Source: CAVYOD01 sp963770045
Lineage (GTDB): Bacteria; Acidobacteriota; Aminicenantia; Aminicenantales; CAVYOD01
Assembly (NCBI GenBank): GCA_963770045.1
Contig: CAVYOD010000033.1
Location: forward strand, 1-64,000
Length of the DNA: 64,000 nucleotides
Direction of reading: 5' to 3'
Made by a program: the position numbers and the translations under genes. Of the stretch, positions 43,878 to 53,887 are shown piece by piece. Under the pieces are notes generated by a model that saw nothing but the letters and a program-made list of their open reading frames with translations, did not search any database and was not told the DNA's origin. Within the stretch, counting starts at the first letter, position 1, and the number at the start of each line of letters is the position of its first letter.

Positions 43878-45245
43878 TCATTTTATGTAGCCGAGGCTCT
43901 TGAGCAGCTCGATCGTTTTCTGATCCAATTCTTTGGCCCGCCTCTTGGGGCCGGACTGATAAAGGGAGAGGATCTGGTGCAATTTGGATTTCAGATGTTC
44001 GCAGAGAGGAGGATTTTGGCCATAAATGTTCTTTTGTTCCTTCGGGTCCTGAAGGAGGTCATAGAACTCGTAGCTCTTCCTTCGGGCGTTGAAGATAAGC
44101 TTGGCGCTCGGCGTTTCTACGGAGCGGGGAGCTATCCCCGGATGGGTCTCCGCATAATGGATGCGGCCAGAGCGGTCTTCGTGTGGCTGTGCCGGAAAGA
44201 GATTTTGGCCGTTCAGATTCAGCCGGGAAAGGTTGCTTCCCGAAAAATAGCCTATGGTGGGGAAGAGATCGACAATCTGAACAAGGTCCTGACGCGTTTG
44301 CCCGGGAGGAAGATGGCCCGCATGAACAATATAAAGGGGGATATGAAGCACCTCTTCGTACAAAGTAAAAGTATGGCCGAAACCCCCGTGGTCATAGAAC
44401 TCCTCCCCGTGATCGGCCAGAATGATGAACACGGTATTCTCCAGCCAGCCGCCTTTTTTCATATCGCCGACCAAGGCCCGGAAACAATCGTCCCAATAAT
44501 TGATCTGGGCCTCATAGACAGCCCTTGTGTGTTTGATGCGCCGGCCGGAGATGGGGCCGCGCCAGAAGCCCATGCTCGAGATCGGCTCCTCTTTTTTGTC
44601 TTTGGAATAGAGAAATCGGTATTCATCAGGCGGACGGTACGGCATATGCACATCCATATAATGGACATAGACAAAAAAGGGTTTGCGGGGCGCCGTTTTC
44701 AACCAGTCCAGGAGGGCCGTGTTGAGTTCCGTGGCTCTCACCTTTGGCCCGGAAATGTATCTGTAATCCTGAAAGCCCTGGGACAAACCGGAGAATACTT
44801 GAAGATGGGGGTTACTGACAAACGCGGCCGTGGAATATTTCCTCTGCTTGAGAACCTCCGCCACAGTCGTTAGAGATAAGGCGAGTTGATCCGATTTGAT
44901 TTTCTCTTTTTTCGGGCCGAAGGCAGCCCTGCGAACGCCGTTGGCCGGAGGAATGAGTCCACTGAAAAGAGAAGCTACGGAAAGCAATGTATTGCTGGAG
45001 TGCGCATGGGCATTTGTAAAACGAACTCCCTTCCGGCCGAATTCCGCCAGGAATGGATTCGTGTCGCGGGGGTTACCGTAATCATGGAGGCTGTCCGCAC
45101 GCAGGGCGTCGATGAGGAGGATGATGATGTTCGGCCGAGTTTGATCGGCCTGGCCCCTCGGCCGGCAGCTCCAGAAAGAAAGGATCAAGCAAGAGATTCC
45201 CACCCAAGCCAACAACCTTCTAGGGCAGGCTTCGTTGGGCTGCAT
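43878..45245 (-). CDS. Sulfatase/alkaline-phosphatase-fold lipoprotein with Thr at the nucleophile position
   Basis: About 455 residues. A lipoprotein signal ends LILSFWSC. The metal-site start PNIIILLIDALRADSLHDYG and the late ILADHGEEFYDHGGFGH define the sulfatase fold. The usual C/SxPxR motif that becomes formylglycine is absent. The aligned segment reads NTLLSVASLFSG, which places Thr at the catalytic position, as in phosphoethanolamine- and phosphoglycerol-transferases. It is therefore more likely a phosphotransferase or phosphodiesterase than a sulfatase. The ATG at 45245 begins the signal; the frame is open further upstream without support. It diverges from the FecR-like gene. Confidence 0.8.
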   Translation of the reverse strand: MQPNEACPRRLLAWVGISCLILSFWSCRPRGQADQTRPNIIILLIDALRADSLHDYGNPRDTNPFLAEFGRKGVRFTNAHAHSSNTLLSVASLFSGLIPPANGVRRAAFGPKKEKIKSDQLALSLTTVAEVLKQRKYSTAAFVSNPHLQVFSGLSQGFQDYRYISGPKVRATELNTALLDWLKTAPRKPFFVYVHYMDVHMPYRPPDEYRFLYSKDKKEEPISSMGFWRGPISGRRIKHTRAVYEAQINYWDDCFRALVGDMKKGGWLENTVFIILADHGEEFYDHGGFGHTFTLYEEVLHIPLYIVHAGHLPPGQTRQDLVQIVDLFPTIGYFSGSNLSRLNLNGQNLFPAQPHEDRSGRIHYAETHPGIAPRSVETPSAKLIFNARRKSYEFYDLLQDPKEQKNIYGQNPPLCEHLKSKLHQILSLYQSGPKRRAKELDQKTIELLKSLGYIK

Positions 45246-45341
45246 TGGCAAGATTATAGGATACTCTACAAAAAACAGCAACGATCCCCCGAATTCAGCT
45301 CCCCCCGGGCCTGTAGACACCCGTCCCTTTTAGAGGACGAG

Positions 45342-45370
45342 TTGACAGCCGTCGGGGCGAGATGTAATCT
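45342..45370 (+). promoter_or_regulatory. Sigma-70 promoter of the FecR-like gene
   Basis: TTGACA at 45342-45347 and TAATCT at 45365-45370 with a 17-base spacer, giving a leader of about 60 bases before the ATG at 45438. Confidence 0.6.
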
Positions 45371-45437
45371 GTTGATAATTGGCACGAAATATGCAGCTGC
45401 TATTAGTGTTATGACCGCCTACCGAAGGAGAGGACAC

Positions 45438-47379
45438 ATGAGGCAAAAGGGTTATTGGGTTTTGGGGTTTCTGGCCCTGGGCTTGCTTTTTCCCGGCCTG
45501 CTCTTGCCCGATTCTCATTATCAGGTCGTCAATGGCCCGAAAGAATTCTACTTCGGCCATGTCAGCTTCGCGGACATCCAGAATGACGGCAAGGACCCGG
45601 TTGTTCTCAGGGAAGGGGATGGCGCTTCGGAAATCGCGGTCGTCAATTTCCCGCTCGCTCCCGGCGATACCATCCGGACCTCGGACGTCCGACGCTGCGA
45701 AATCCAGTTCGATACCGGAACCATCATCAGGCTTGATCTGAACACGGAATTGAAGATCGAAACGATCCTTGCCCAGAGCTTGAGCACGCTGAAAAAAATG
45801 TCCAACCTCCAGCTTCTCAGGGGCCAGATCTATGTCATGTATAAACAGTATAATTCTATGGAGATGTTCCAGGTTATTACTCCCAACTCGGCCGTCAAAA
45901 TGAAGCACAATACCCTGGCCATGATCCGGGCTTCTGAGGACGGGGCGACCGCCATCCAGGTCAGCAACGGGAATGCGTATGTCCTCTTCGGCACCGGGGA
46001 AGACCAGGTCCAGGAGAAAAAAGTCGGCCAGATGCAGGGCGCCCTCATCTCTAAAGATAACAAGTTCATGCCGGTTGACCGCTGCCGCGAACGATGATTT
46101 CGCACAGTGGAATAAGGCGATTAACGAAGATTTTGAAAAGCTCCACAAGGGGCAGAACGCCTTGCCAAAGCCCGTCCAGACGCTTTCCCCCGCCGTTTTT
46201 GAGTTCGCCCAGAAGTATGGGGATATGTACGGAGAATGGCTCTGGGACGACCTTTACGGATACGTCTGGAGGCCCTTCTATAATCAAAATTACCCCGGCG
46301 GGACGTGGCAGCCTTACATTTACGGCAACTGGACGTCGGTCAACGATCAGCTCTTCTGGGTGCCCGGCGAACCCTGGGGATGGATTCCCTATCACCTCGG
46401 AATCTGGCAATGGGACAAAAAGCTCGGTTGGGTCTGGCTGCCCGGATCTTTGTTTGCCCCCGCCTGGGCGACGTGGGATTTCTTCATGGGATTCTACACC
46501 TGGCGTCCCTGGAGTCTCTGGGATTGGTACTATTATGATAATTTCTGGGGCGATCGTTTTTTGGGATCTCTCTGGTCCTTTAGCGCGGACGGATGGTACT
46601 ACAACTGGGCTCCCGGGAATAACACGTTTCCGCCTTCCGGGCAATCCATAACAAAGGTGCGTAAAGACCAGCTAAAAAAGCCCGCCGGCCAGCTCCCTTA
46701 TCCTCTGCCGAAGCAGCTGAAGGGTGTCTATAAGGCCGTTATCACGGCCCTGAAGAAGGGAGATGGCCGGGTCCTCGATTCTTTGAAGAACGTTCCCAAT
46801 GAGTTGGTTATGGCCAAGGGAAGCGATCTGAAAGCCACGAGGGATCCACAAGCTTTCATCCGGGCTGATCATCTCGCCAAGATCAATCAGTCACTCGCCG
46901 GGAAGCCTTGGACGGTCACTTCGGCTTCCTTCAATGCGTCCCAAAGGGCGGCCTGGGAGTTGAGGAGCGGTTCTTCCAGATCGGCCGTCCCGGAGACCTT
47001 GTCCCGGCCGCAACCCTCCCAGAGGATCGCCATCGCGCCGAGGGAGTTGAGCTCGGTCTCGAGATCCTTGCTCCCCACACCCGCGTTCCGCTTTCGAGAT
47101 TGGAATCCTGACGTTAAAGCGGCTTTGAGAATGGGAGTGGAGATCAGATATTCAAGTCGGGTCAATGAAATTCGCTGTCCGCAGCTGGGATTATCTTCAA
47201 CCAATGTCTCTGTCCACAGATATTCGGGTTCGGCTTTTGGCGGGGGCGGCTTCTTCGGCAGCGGCTCTCTTTCTTCTAATTCTCCCAACGCATCAGCAGG
47301 TCAACACGCGGCGGGGGCCCGGTCGGAGGCGAGTTCAGGCTCCTCTCACAGCGGCAGCACGACTAAAAAAGGCAATTAG
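45438..47379 (+). CDS. Exported FecR-domain, Trp-rich (DUF6600-like) protein, one frameshift
   Basis: The repaired length is about 646 residues. A signal peptide (about residues 7-23) is followed by a FecR-like domain (GDTIRTSDVRRCEIQFDTGT, then QLLRGQIYVMY). After CRNDDFAQWNKAI comes a Trp/Tyr/Gly-rich region (WQPYIYGNWTSVND, FWVPGEPWGWIPYHLG, WLPGSLFAPAWATWDF) like DUF6600. The C-terminus is Ser/Gly rich and probably disordered. The frame breaks near 46085 and is restored by removing one base. Function is unknown; FecR-like and DUF6600 parts suggest an envelope sensor or surface protein. AAGGAGAGG precedes the ATG. The 3' end overlaps the M23 gene by 17 bases in convergent orientation. Confidence 0.78.
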
Positions 47380-48671
47380 TCAAGCTCCGAAAAAAGTCCA
47401 GGGGAGAGTCGAGAATCCTCTGATAAAATTCAACTTCCGCTCTGTACCGTTCCTTGAATTCCGGCCTGAGGGGTTCGATCGGTTTGAACCTCCAGCCCAG
47501 AGGGTTGATGTAGCTCCCGTGGTACTGGATCCTGTAATCGAGATGCGGTCCGGTTGATTCACCCGACGACCCCACGTAGCCGATGATCTGCCCTCCGGCG
47601 ACCTTTTGACCTGGTTGCACCGCGGTTCCGCTCAGATGAAGGTACATCGTCTCATAGCCGTTTTTGTGCCGCACCTTTACCATCCTGCCTGAAGCGCCAT
47701 TCCAGTCGGCGAGCACGACCGTTCCTTCGGCAGTAGCCTGGACCGGGGTGCCGATGGGCGCGCCGTAGTCCACACCTAAGTGAGCCCGGTAAACTTTGTG
47801 GATGGGATGCAGCCTGTGAAAACTGAACCGGGACGTGATGCGGGCATATTTGAGCGGCGATTTCATAAATTCCTTCCTCAGGGAGTTGCCCTGGGCATCG
47901 AAGTGATCCGATTTTTTGGTGTCGGGATAGACGAAGCGGAACGCCTGGAAGACCTTGCCTTGATTGATGAACTCCGCGGCGAGAATGTCCCCGTACCCTG
48001 AGAATTCCCCGTTCAGGTATTTCTTTTCGAAAAGCAGTTTGAAGGTGTCTCCCTGCCGCAGGTCGGTGTAAAAATCAATGTCCCAGGCGAACAGGTTCGC
48101 CATCTCAAGGGCCAGCAGATCTCCTTCCTTCGCGGATTCGACCGCGGCGATCGGATTGTCGTCGATCTTTGCCCAGATCATGGCGATTTTGGTCTCGAAC
48201 GGGAAAAATTTTATTTCCCCCCGGAATCTGCCCGCCTGGTTTTCGACGCGGAGATACTTCTCCTGGTCGATGTCATACTCGAGCGCTCCGAATTCTCCTT
48301 CGGCCGTCGTCAAGAGGCGGATCTCATTCCCGGCCACGATCTTGCGGAGGTCATAGACGGCCCTGATTTCCTCCCTCAGACGCTGGATCTCCGCGGCCGT
48401 AAAATGATATTTTTTCAGGACATCGGCCAGCCTCTGGCCCCTTCTCACAATCTCTTTGTGAACCTGGAATGTCTCCCGCGCCGACCTGGGGAGCAACAGC
48501 CAAGTCGGGAACTGGGGAAGAGATGAGCTTTTCTTTGTTCTCGTCTCCGGTCCGGGGAAAATTCCTCCGGACGAGGATCAAAGCGAGGACGATGCTGATG
48601 ATGACGAAACCGGCCGCGAGCAAAATGACGGCCCTTCGATTCCTGGGATGCCGGACCGTTTTTTTGGTCAA
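47363..48671 (-). CDS. M23-family metallopeptidase, membrane-anchored, one frameshift
   Basis: The repaired length is about 435 residues. A basic N-terminus and one membrane span (RRAVILLAAGFVIISIVLAL) precede a LysM/OapA-like segment (RRGQRLADVLKKYHF). The C-terminal peptidase domain has the zinc motif HLGVDYGAPIGTPVQA and the second motif YLHLSG, then GSSGESTGPHLDYRI. M23 enzymes cleave peptidoglycan peptide crosslinks. The frame breaks near 48475: PQVGA continues ETFQVHKEIV if one G of a GGG run is removed. The start is uncertain; I used a TTG at 48671, since no ATG is available, and a TTG at 48746 would overlap pssA. Confidence 0.82.
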
Positions 48672-48735
48672 GTCTTCGCGCTCACAGTTCTGGCCGCAGA
48701 AGCTATCGAAACTCAGAGACAAGAAAAGATGTCGC

Positions 48736-49482
48736 TTAGGAAGCAACGGCCTTGGGCCGGTATTTCTTCAGCCCCTTTTTTTTCAAGTGGCCGAAAACAT
48801 ACTGGACCGGGCCGTAGAGGACGTTGATCGAGAAAAAGGAAATAAGGAAGAACTTGGGATAAAAGACAAAGGCGCTGACTATAATGGCCAGGACCAGGGC
48901 CGTCCGGATGTCGATCCGCTGGTGGGCCTTGAAGTTCATAAAATTCCTGTATTTCATGGTGCTGATCATGCAGCCGGCGATGAGGAGCGCAAGCAATGCC
49001 AGGAGAAACGCCATGGGCCTGGAATAAAGAGGTTGCGGGAAGAGGAGAACGACCGACGACATGAACATCGCGGCCGAAGGGATGGTCAGCCCGGTGTAAT
49101 GTCTGCGGTCCGGCTGGGACTTGGTCCGGATGTTGTATCGGGCCAAGCGAAGGATTCCGGCTGCCAGATAGATAAAGCTGAAGAAGAGCCCGGCCGGCCT
49201 GGCGATCCGGAGACCCCAGAAATAGAGAAGCAGGGCCGGAGCGGCGCCGAAGGAAACGGCGTCGGCCAGGGAATCAAGCTCCGTCCCAAAATCTGAATGC
49301 GCCTTGGTGGCCCGGGCCACGATTCCGTCAAACCCATCCAGGACGGCGGCGATGATGATGAAGATCGCGGCTCTGGCGAATTTTCCCTGAAAGCTGTAGG
49401 TCAGGCTGAGAAATCCAAAAAAGAGATTGGTCAGCGAAAACAGGCTGGGAAGAAGATACATCTCTCCGACATTTTTTTTCAT
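48736..49482 (-). CDS. pssA: CDP-diacylglycerol--serine O-phosphatidyltransferase
   Basis: About 248 residues with about seven membrane spans. The CDP-alcohol phosphatidyltransferase motif is complete: LDGFDGIVARATKAHSDFG followed by ELDSLADAVSFG. It makes phosphatidylserine from CDP-diacylglycerol and serine. The ATG at 49482 overlaps the psd stop (ATGA), pairing it with the next enzyme of the route. The frame is open further upstream, but inside psd. Confidence 0.93.
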   Translation of the reverse strand: MKKNVGEMYLLPSLFSLTNLFFGFLSLTYSFQGKFARAAIFIIIAAVLDGFDGIVARATKAHSDFGTELDSLADAVSFGAAPALLLYFWGLRIARPAGLFFSFIYLAAGILRLARYNIRTKSQPDRRHYTGLTIPSAAMFMSSVVLLFPQPLYSRPMAFLLALLALLIAGCMISTMKYRNFMNFKAHQRIDIRTALVLAIIVSAFVFYPKFFLISFFSINVLYGPVQYVFGHLKKKGLKKYRPKAVAS

Positions 49483-50108
49483 TGTTTGACCTCGGCTATT
49501 ATGGTTTGGCCGGCTTTGACCCTGTCGTTGAGGCGGATTCTGAGCCGGGCTTCTTGGGGGAGGTAGAGATCCACCCTGGACCCGAAATACATCAGGCCGA
49601 TTTTTTGTCCCCGGTCGATTTTTTCTCCTTCCCGGACGAAACACTTGATGCGGCGGGCGGCCACGCCGACGATCTGTTTGAGGACGATCGCCGCAGCCTG
49701 TCCTCTGATGCGCAGAGTGTTGCTCTCATTCTGGGTGCTCGCCTCGTCTCTGTAGGCGGGGAAAAATCGGCCGGGCTGGTAATCTATCTTTTCGACAGTC
49801 CCGGAGAAGGGAGACCGGGTGATGTGCACATCGAAGAGGGAGAGGAAGATGCTGACGATGCTCACCGGGCCGGCCAAATCGGGATGAGAGCGCTCGAGTT
49901 CCAGCCTAACGACTTTGCCATCGGCCGGGGCGAGCAGCAGTTGTTCTCCGCCGGGGCTCACTCTGCGGGGGTCGCGGAAAAAGAACAGGAAGCAGAAACA
50001 GAGGGCAAAAAATAGACCCGAGAGCACCCACCAATGGAGATAAAGAAAAAAGAGAGCCAGCGCCAGACTCGGAAGGATAAACAGAAGTCCTTCTTTGGCG
50101 ACTTTCAT
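49479..50108 (-). CDS. psd: Phosphatidylserine decarboxylase proenzyme (short type)
   Basis: 209 residues, the length of the short, PSD-B-like class. Hydrophobic segments at the start (about residues 10-46) anchor it, followed by LAPADGKVVRLE, VHITRSPFSGTVEKI and the self-cleavage site GLMYFGSRVDLYLP, where Ser would become the pyruvoyl group. It converts phosphatidylserine to phosphatidylethanolamine, directly after PssA in the pathway and coupled to it by overlap. Confidence 0.93.
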   Translation of the reverse strand: MKVAKEGLLFILPSLALALFFLYLHWWVLSGLFFALCFCFLFFFRDPRRVSPGGEQLLLAPADGKVVRLELERSHPDLAGPVSIVSIFLSLFDVHITRSPFSGTVEKIDYQPGRFFPAYRDEASTQNESNTLRIRGQAAAIVLKQIVGVAARRIKCFVREGEKIDRGQKIGLMYFGSRVDLYLPQEARLRIRLNDRVKAGQTIIAEVKQ

Positions 50109-50160
50109 TCTTTTCCCGATTCACGTTCCAACATACCCCCAAATGGTTTAAAAATCAACC

Positions 50161-51645
50161 CTATCGGTCGGCCCAGGCGTGGGCGCTCAGGAAGGCCAGA
50201 CGGGCGATGTCCTCCATAATATCGGGGTTGATCCTGTAAATAGTATCGCCGGTTTTGTGATAAGCGAGATGGGGACCATTGGAGAAGAAGGCCACACAGT
50301 TCGCTCCCTTCAAAAAGAAAGGGGCGAAATCGGAGCTTCTTACTCCGATGTCTCTGATTTCTCCCGTTTGCCTCAGCGTCTTGACAGATTTGTCCGCTTC
50401 TTCCAAGACTCTCTTGAACTCGGGCGCTTTGACGCTGTAGACGGCCGCCGTTCCGTCACCCTCGCCGTTCATATCGAAGTTGAACATGGCATCCACTCTC
50501 TGGAATTGGGCCGGAACATGCTCGCTAAAGTAGGTCGATCCCTGGAGCCCCATCTCTTCTCCGCCGAAAAGGACGAAGACGACCGAGCGCTTGGGTTGAC
50601 GGTCCAGCCTGGAGAAGGCCTCGGCAATCTCCATCACCACCGCGCTGCCGCTGGCATTGTCGTCGGCCCCGGGAAAGAGCAACCCCTGCTGGAGACCGTT
50701 GTGGTCGAAGTGCCCTCCGATGACCAGACAATCTTTCCGGAGCACGGGATCCGATCCTTCGACGTAAGCAGCGACATTGTAACCGATCCCCTGCGGGAAG
50801 TGCCTGGATTCGATGGCGAAGTTCATTTTGGAGCGGAGGGGGAAGGAGATGGGCCTCTTAAAGGTCAGCAGAGCCTTCTTCAGATCGGTCGAGCTTGTGC
50901 CTTTCTCCTTGAGGATCCTGTCGGCGACTCCGGCGCTGATCATCCCCGGGGTAAATCCCTGAATCCAATCGCCGTTGGGGTTCGAGAGGGGCTCGTCATA
51001 AACATAGAGAAGGCCGAGGGCGCCTTTGTCATGGGCCAATTTCATCCGGGTGCGGTGCTCATCATGATACTGAAAGCGCTTTTCCGCCTCGTCGGGTGTT
51101 CCCCGGAAGCAGAGGACGAATTTCCCCTTGACATCCAGGCCGGCGTAGTCGTCGTAGCCCAGGTCCGGCGCGGAAATGCCCCAGCCCGCGAAGACGAGCT
51201 CCGCCGTAGCCGTGCCGCTGTCGCTGAAGAGGAGGGGAAGATAGTCCTTTTCCGGTTCGAGCTTGATTTCTTCGAAGGAGTCCTCCCCTGGCTTCTGGGG
51301 ATTCGCATTTTCTTTGGGAAGGAGGAGAGCCATTTCGGACCTGTCGATCAGTGTGAACGGCGATGGATAGGCCTGGAGGAAGCCTTCTTTGGTGCTGACC
51401 GGCCGGAGGCCCCAGGCTTTGAATTTGTTTGCGGCCCACTTGGCCGCGGCCGTGTACCCTTCGTCGCCGGTCAGGCGGCCCCGGAACTCCCTCGAGGCCA
51501 ACGTTTTCACAAAATTGTAGGCGTCCATACCCTGGATGGACTTCAAGGCCGGTTCCAGTTTCTTGTCGGGTTTCTCGGCCGCGAGCGAAAGCGAAAACAA
51601 AATTCCCAAGGAGAGTATCAAAATGAGACATGACCTGGCGTTCAT
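50161..51645 (-). CDS. Exported M28 aminopeptidase
   Basis: 494 residues with a signal peptide. A PA-like insert lies in the N-terminal half (about residues 110-240). The M28 metal ligands are visible in the C-terminal domain: VIGGHFDHNG, FPGADDNASGSAVVMEIAEA, VVFVLFGGEEMGLQGS and MFNFDMNGEGDG. These enzymes release N-terminal amino acids from peptides. It shares the family and layout with the protein at 57053 on the other strand. It is the last gene before a gap of about 50 bases to psd. Confidence 0.92.
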   Translation of the reverse strand: MNARSCLILILSLGILFSLSLAAEKPDKKLEPALKSIQGMDAYNFVKTLASREFRGRLTGDEGYTAAAKWAANKFKAWGLRPVSTKEGFLQAYPSPFTLIDRSEMALLLPKENANPQKPGEDSFEEIKLEPEKDYLPLLFSDSGTATAELVFAGWGISAPDLGYDDYAGLDVKGKFVLCFRGTPDEAEKRFQYHDEHRTRMKLAHDKGALGLLYVYDEPLSNPNGDWIQGFTPGMISAGVADRILKEKGTSSTDLKKALLTFKRPISFPLRSKMNFAIESRHFPQGIGYNVAAYVEGSDPVLRKDCLVIGGHFDHNGLQQGLLFPGADDNASGSAVVMEIAEAFSRLDRQPKRSVVFVLFGGEEMGLQGSTYFSEHVPAQFQRVDAMFNFDMNGEGDGTAAVYSVKAPEFKRVLEEADKSVKTLRQTGEIRDIGVRSSDFAPFFLKGANCVAFFSNGPHLAYHKTGDTIYRINPDIMEDIARLAFLSAHAWADR

Positions 51646-51744
51646 TGGAGCCTCCTGAATATCATCCCATTAACGAGGAATAATAATCATCCTGTCAAAA
51701 AATGCAAACGGCGCATCCAAAAGTGAGCCGGTGAGCCGCAAGGA

Positions 51745-51963
51745 TTAACCAGAGGTCTTTTTCTGGTTTCTTCTTCGAGCTATCTCTTTTTTTACGTTTT
51801 GATGGAGGACCAGGAAATAATACCCGATGAGCAGGGCGAAGATGAACACAAAGCGGAAGACATTCCCCTGAACGAGGGAAATCAAGCCGTAGACGGCCAC
51901 GGCGATGAGCAGAATCAGATGGGCAAGCGCGAAAATTGTGCCGGACTTATTTGCTTTCGACAC
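51745..51963 (-). CDS. Small two-span membrane protein, unknown
   Basis: 72 residues: two hydrophobic segments (FALAHLILLIAVAVYGLISL and FRFVFIFALLIGYYFLVL) and a basic C-terminus (KKEIARRRNQKK). I do not recognise it. Its start overlaps the end of the cyclophilin gene by 17 bases, suggesting co-translation. Confidence 0.65.
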   Translation of the reverse strand: MSKANKSGTIFALAHLILLIAVAVYGLISLVQGNVFRFVFIFALLIGYYFLVLHQNVKKEIARRRNQKKTSG

Positions 51964-52525
51964 GCCGCACCGAAACGATGGTGACGGTTTCGCGAGGCAC
52001 GTCCCGGTACATGCCCTTGGTCATGGTGGGTGCTTCGGCGATGGCGTCGACAACCTCCGTTCCGGCCACAACCTTTCCGAAGACACAATAGCCGAAGCCT
52101 TCGGCTTCGTCTTTATGATCCAAGAAGGCGTTATCTTTGTGGTTGATAAAAAACTGGCAGGTGGCGCTGTCGATCTCCCCCGTCCTGGCCATGGCGATCG
52201 TGCCCTTCAGGTTTTTCAGGCCGTTGGCGGCTTCGTTCTTGATCGCCGCCTTGGTGGGCTTCTGGTGCATGTCGGCCGTAAACCCGCCGCCCTGGATCAT
52301 GAAGCCCTTGATGACCCGGTGATAGATCGTTCCGTCGTAGAATTTTTCATCGACATAAGATAGGAAATTCTTGACGGTGATCGGCGCTTTATCCGCATAG
52401 AGTTCGATCGTGATGTCGCCCTTATTGGTTTTCATGACGACCTGGGGATTTGCTGCCTGGGCCATGCTAAAAACCCCGAGCAACACGGCCGCGGCCAAAA
52501 TTGTGGGAAGGATCTTTTTGATCAT
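51947..52525 (-). CDS. Exported cyclophilin-type peptidyl-prolyl isomerase
   Basis: 192 residues. A signal peptide ends near MAQAA. The cyclophilin core follows: VKNFLSYVDEKFYDGTIYHR, GFMIQGGGFTADM, GTIAMARTGEIDSATCQFF and a C-terminal FGYCVFGKVVAGTEVVDAI. The catalytic Arg-Phe-Met-Gln set is visible (HRVIKGFMIQGG). It assists folding of exported proteins. It lies 44 bases after the amidohydrolase operon on the same strand. Confidence 0.94.
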   Translation of the reverse strand: MIKKILPTILAAAVLLGVFSMAQAANPQVVMKTNKGDITIELYADKAPITVKNFLSYVDEKFYDGTIYHRVIKGFMIQGGGFTADMHQKPTKAAIKNEAANGLKNLKGTIAMARTGEIDSATCQFFINHKDNAFLDHKDEAEGFGYCVFGKVVAGTEVVDAIAEAPTMTKGMYRDVPRETVTIVSVRRVESK

Positions 52526-52569
52526 GGCTTGCTCCTTCAGAGTTTTTCGTCATAGGGAAAAGCAGAATA

Positions 52570-53885
52570 TCAGAAATGAACAGACAAAGCAAACGGCCTC
52601 GCCTTGAACTTGTTGTAAAGATTTTCCCACCAGTTGGCCATATCGATGTGTCTGCCGTTGATGAAGATGTGCTTGATGTCTGTCCTCATGTCCAGAGGGT
52701 CCCCGGCGGCGATGAGCAGGTCGGCATCTTTCCCGACCTCCAGGCTTCCGAGACGATCGGCCACTCCGAAGATCTTGGCCGGATTGACGGTCAAAGCTCT
52801 TATGGCCGCGTCATGATCGAGGCCGAAGGCGACAGCTTTGGCGGCATGATAGGTCAGGTCCTTTCCCAGCCCAGGGTCATCGCCCGAAGAAAAACAAATC
52901 TCGACCCCCGCCTTGGCGAGCTCGACGACATTCCGGTAGGGAGCATCGTAGCCGTCTTCGGGGTCAGAAGGCCCGGTGTAGAGGCTGTCGATGATGACTG
53001 GTATGCCTGCTTGTTTGATCTTGTCGGCCACCTTGAATCCCTGGGCGCAGCCCCGGAAGATGGCCTTGATCTTCTGGTCCTGGACGAATTTTATAGCCAG
53101 CTCGATGTCCTTGGCTTTTTCAACCGAGATGATAACCGGCAGGGTCCCGTCGAGGACCGGAGCCAGCGCTTCATACTTGGGATTGGAGTCCGGGGGCGTG
53201 ACCGCCGGATTCCCGACGGACAGTTTTTTGAGCTGGAGATAGCGGCGGGCTTCGTTGAGGTATTCTTTGATTTTATCGACCAGCTTCGAGGTGACGTCTT
53301 CTTTGGTTTCTTTCTGGGTGCTGACGGCTTCTCCGCTGGGCGGCCGAGGCGTCATGGGGAAGTTGATGAAAGAGGTGGCCACCTCTCGGACGGCCATCTC
53401 GGGGAAGGTCCAGCCGTCCATTTTCACCAGCGCGGAGAGGCCGGGAAAAGTCCCGCCGGCCGGCGCGACCAGCGCGCAGGTCGTGCCGTTGACGCGGCCG
53501 GTCCCGAAATGAACCGAATGGGGGTTGATCGCCCAGGCGACGCGCACTTCCGGGTTCTCTTTGCCGATCTCCCGGTAGTCGACGGTGGCGCCGATGGCTC
53601 CAATCTCTGCTAAACCAAAGTGGCTGTAGCTATCGATGAAACCGGGATAGACGAACATGCCCGCAGCGTCGATGACCTGGGCTCCTTCCGCGGCGGGAAC
53701 GGTCTTCCCCAGGGCTTTGATCTTCCCGTTCTCTATGAGCAGGCTTCCCTGGTCGATCTTTTCTCCGGCCACGGGAATGATGGTCGCGTTCTTGATCAAG
53801 ATCCTCTGCGGATTATCTTGGGCCGGGAGGATGGCCGCCAGCAGGGAACAGCGGCGACAACAGACATCATGATGATTTTTTTCAT
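52570..53885 (-). CDS. Exported amidohydrolase-fold protein with degenerate metal site, one frameshift
   Basis: The repaired length is about 439 residues. The signal peptide (MKKIIMMSVVAAV ... LLAAILPAQD) is split by one missing base near 53853; the rest is in frame. The composite-domain start IKNATIIPVAGEKI and the end VADRLGSLEVGKDADLLIAAGDP are typical of imidazolonepropionase/dihydroorotase-like amidohydrolases. However, the first metal motif reads GFIDSYSHFG instead of DxHxH, and the equivalents of the middle His ligands (IISVEKA, RGCAQGF) carry no His. SSGDDPG keeps the late Asp. It may be a non-catalytic partner of the next protein. It starts two bases after the neighbouring gene's stop. 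Confidence 0.82.
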
Positions 53886-53887
53886 GG

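Noticed and set aside
50179..51633. A 484-codon plus-strand frame opposite the M28 peptidase
   Set aside because: Same reasoning: the minus strand carries a complete M28 enzyme with signal peptide and metal ligands.
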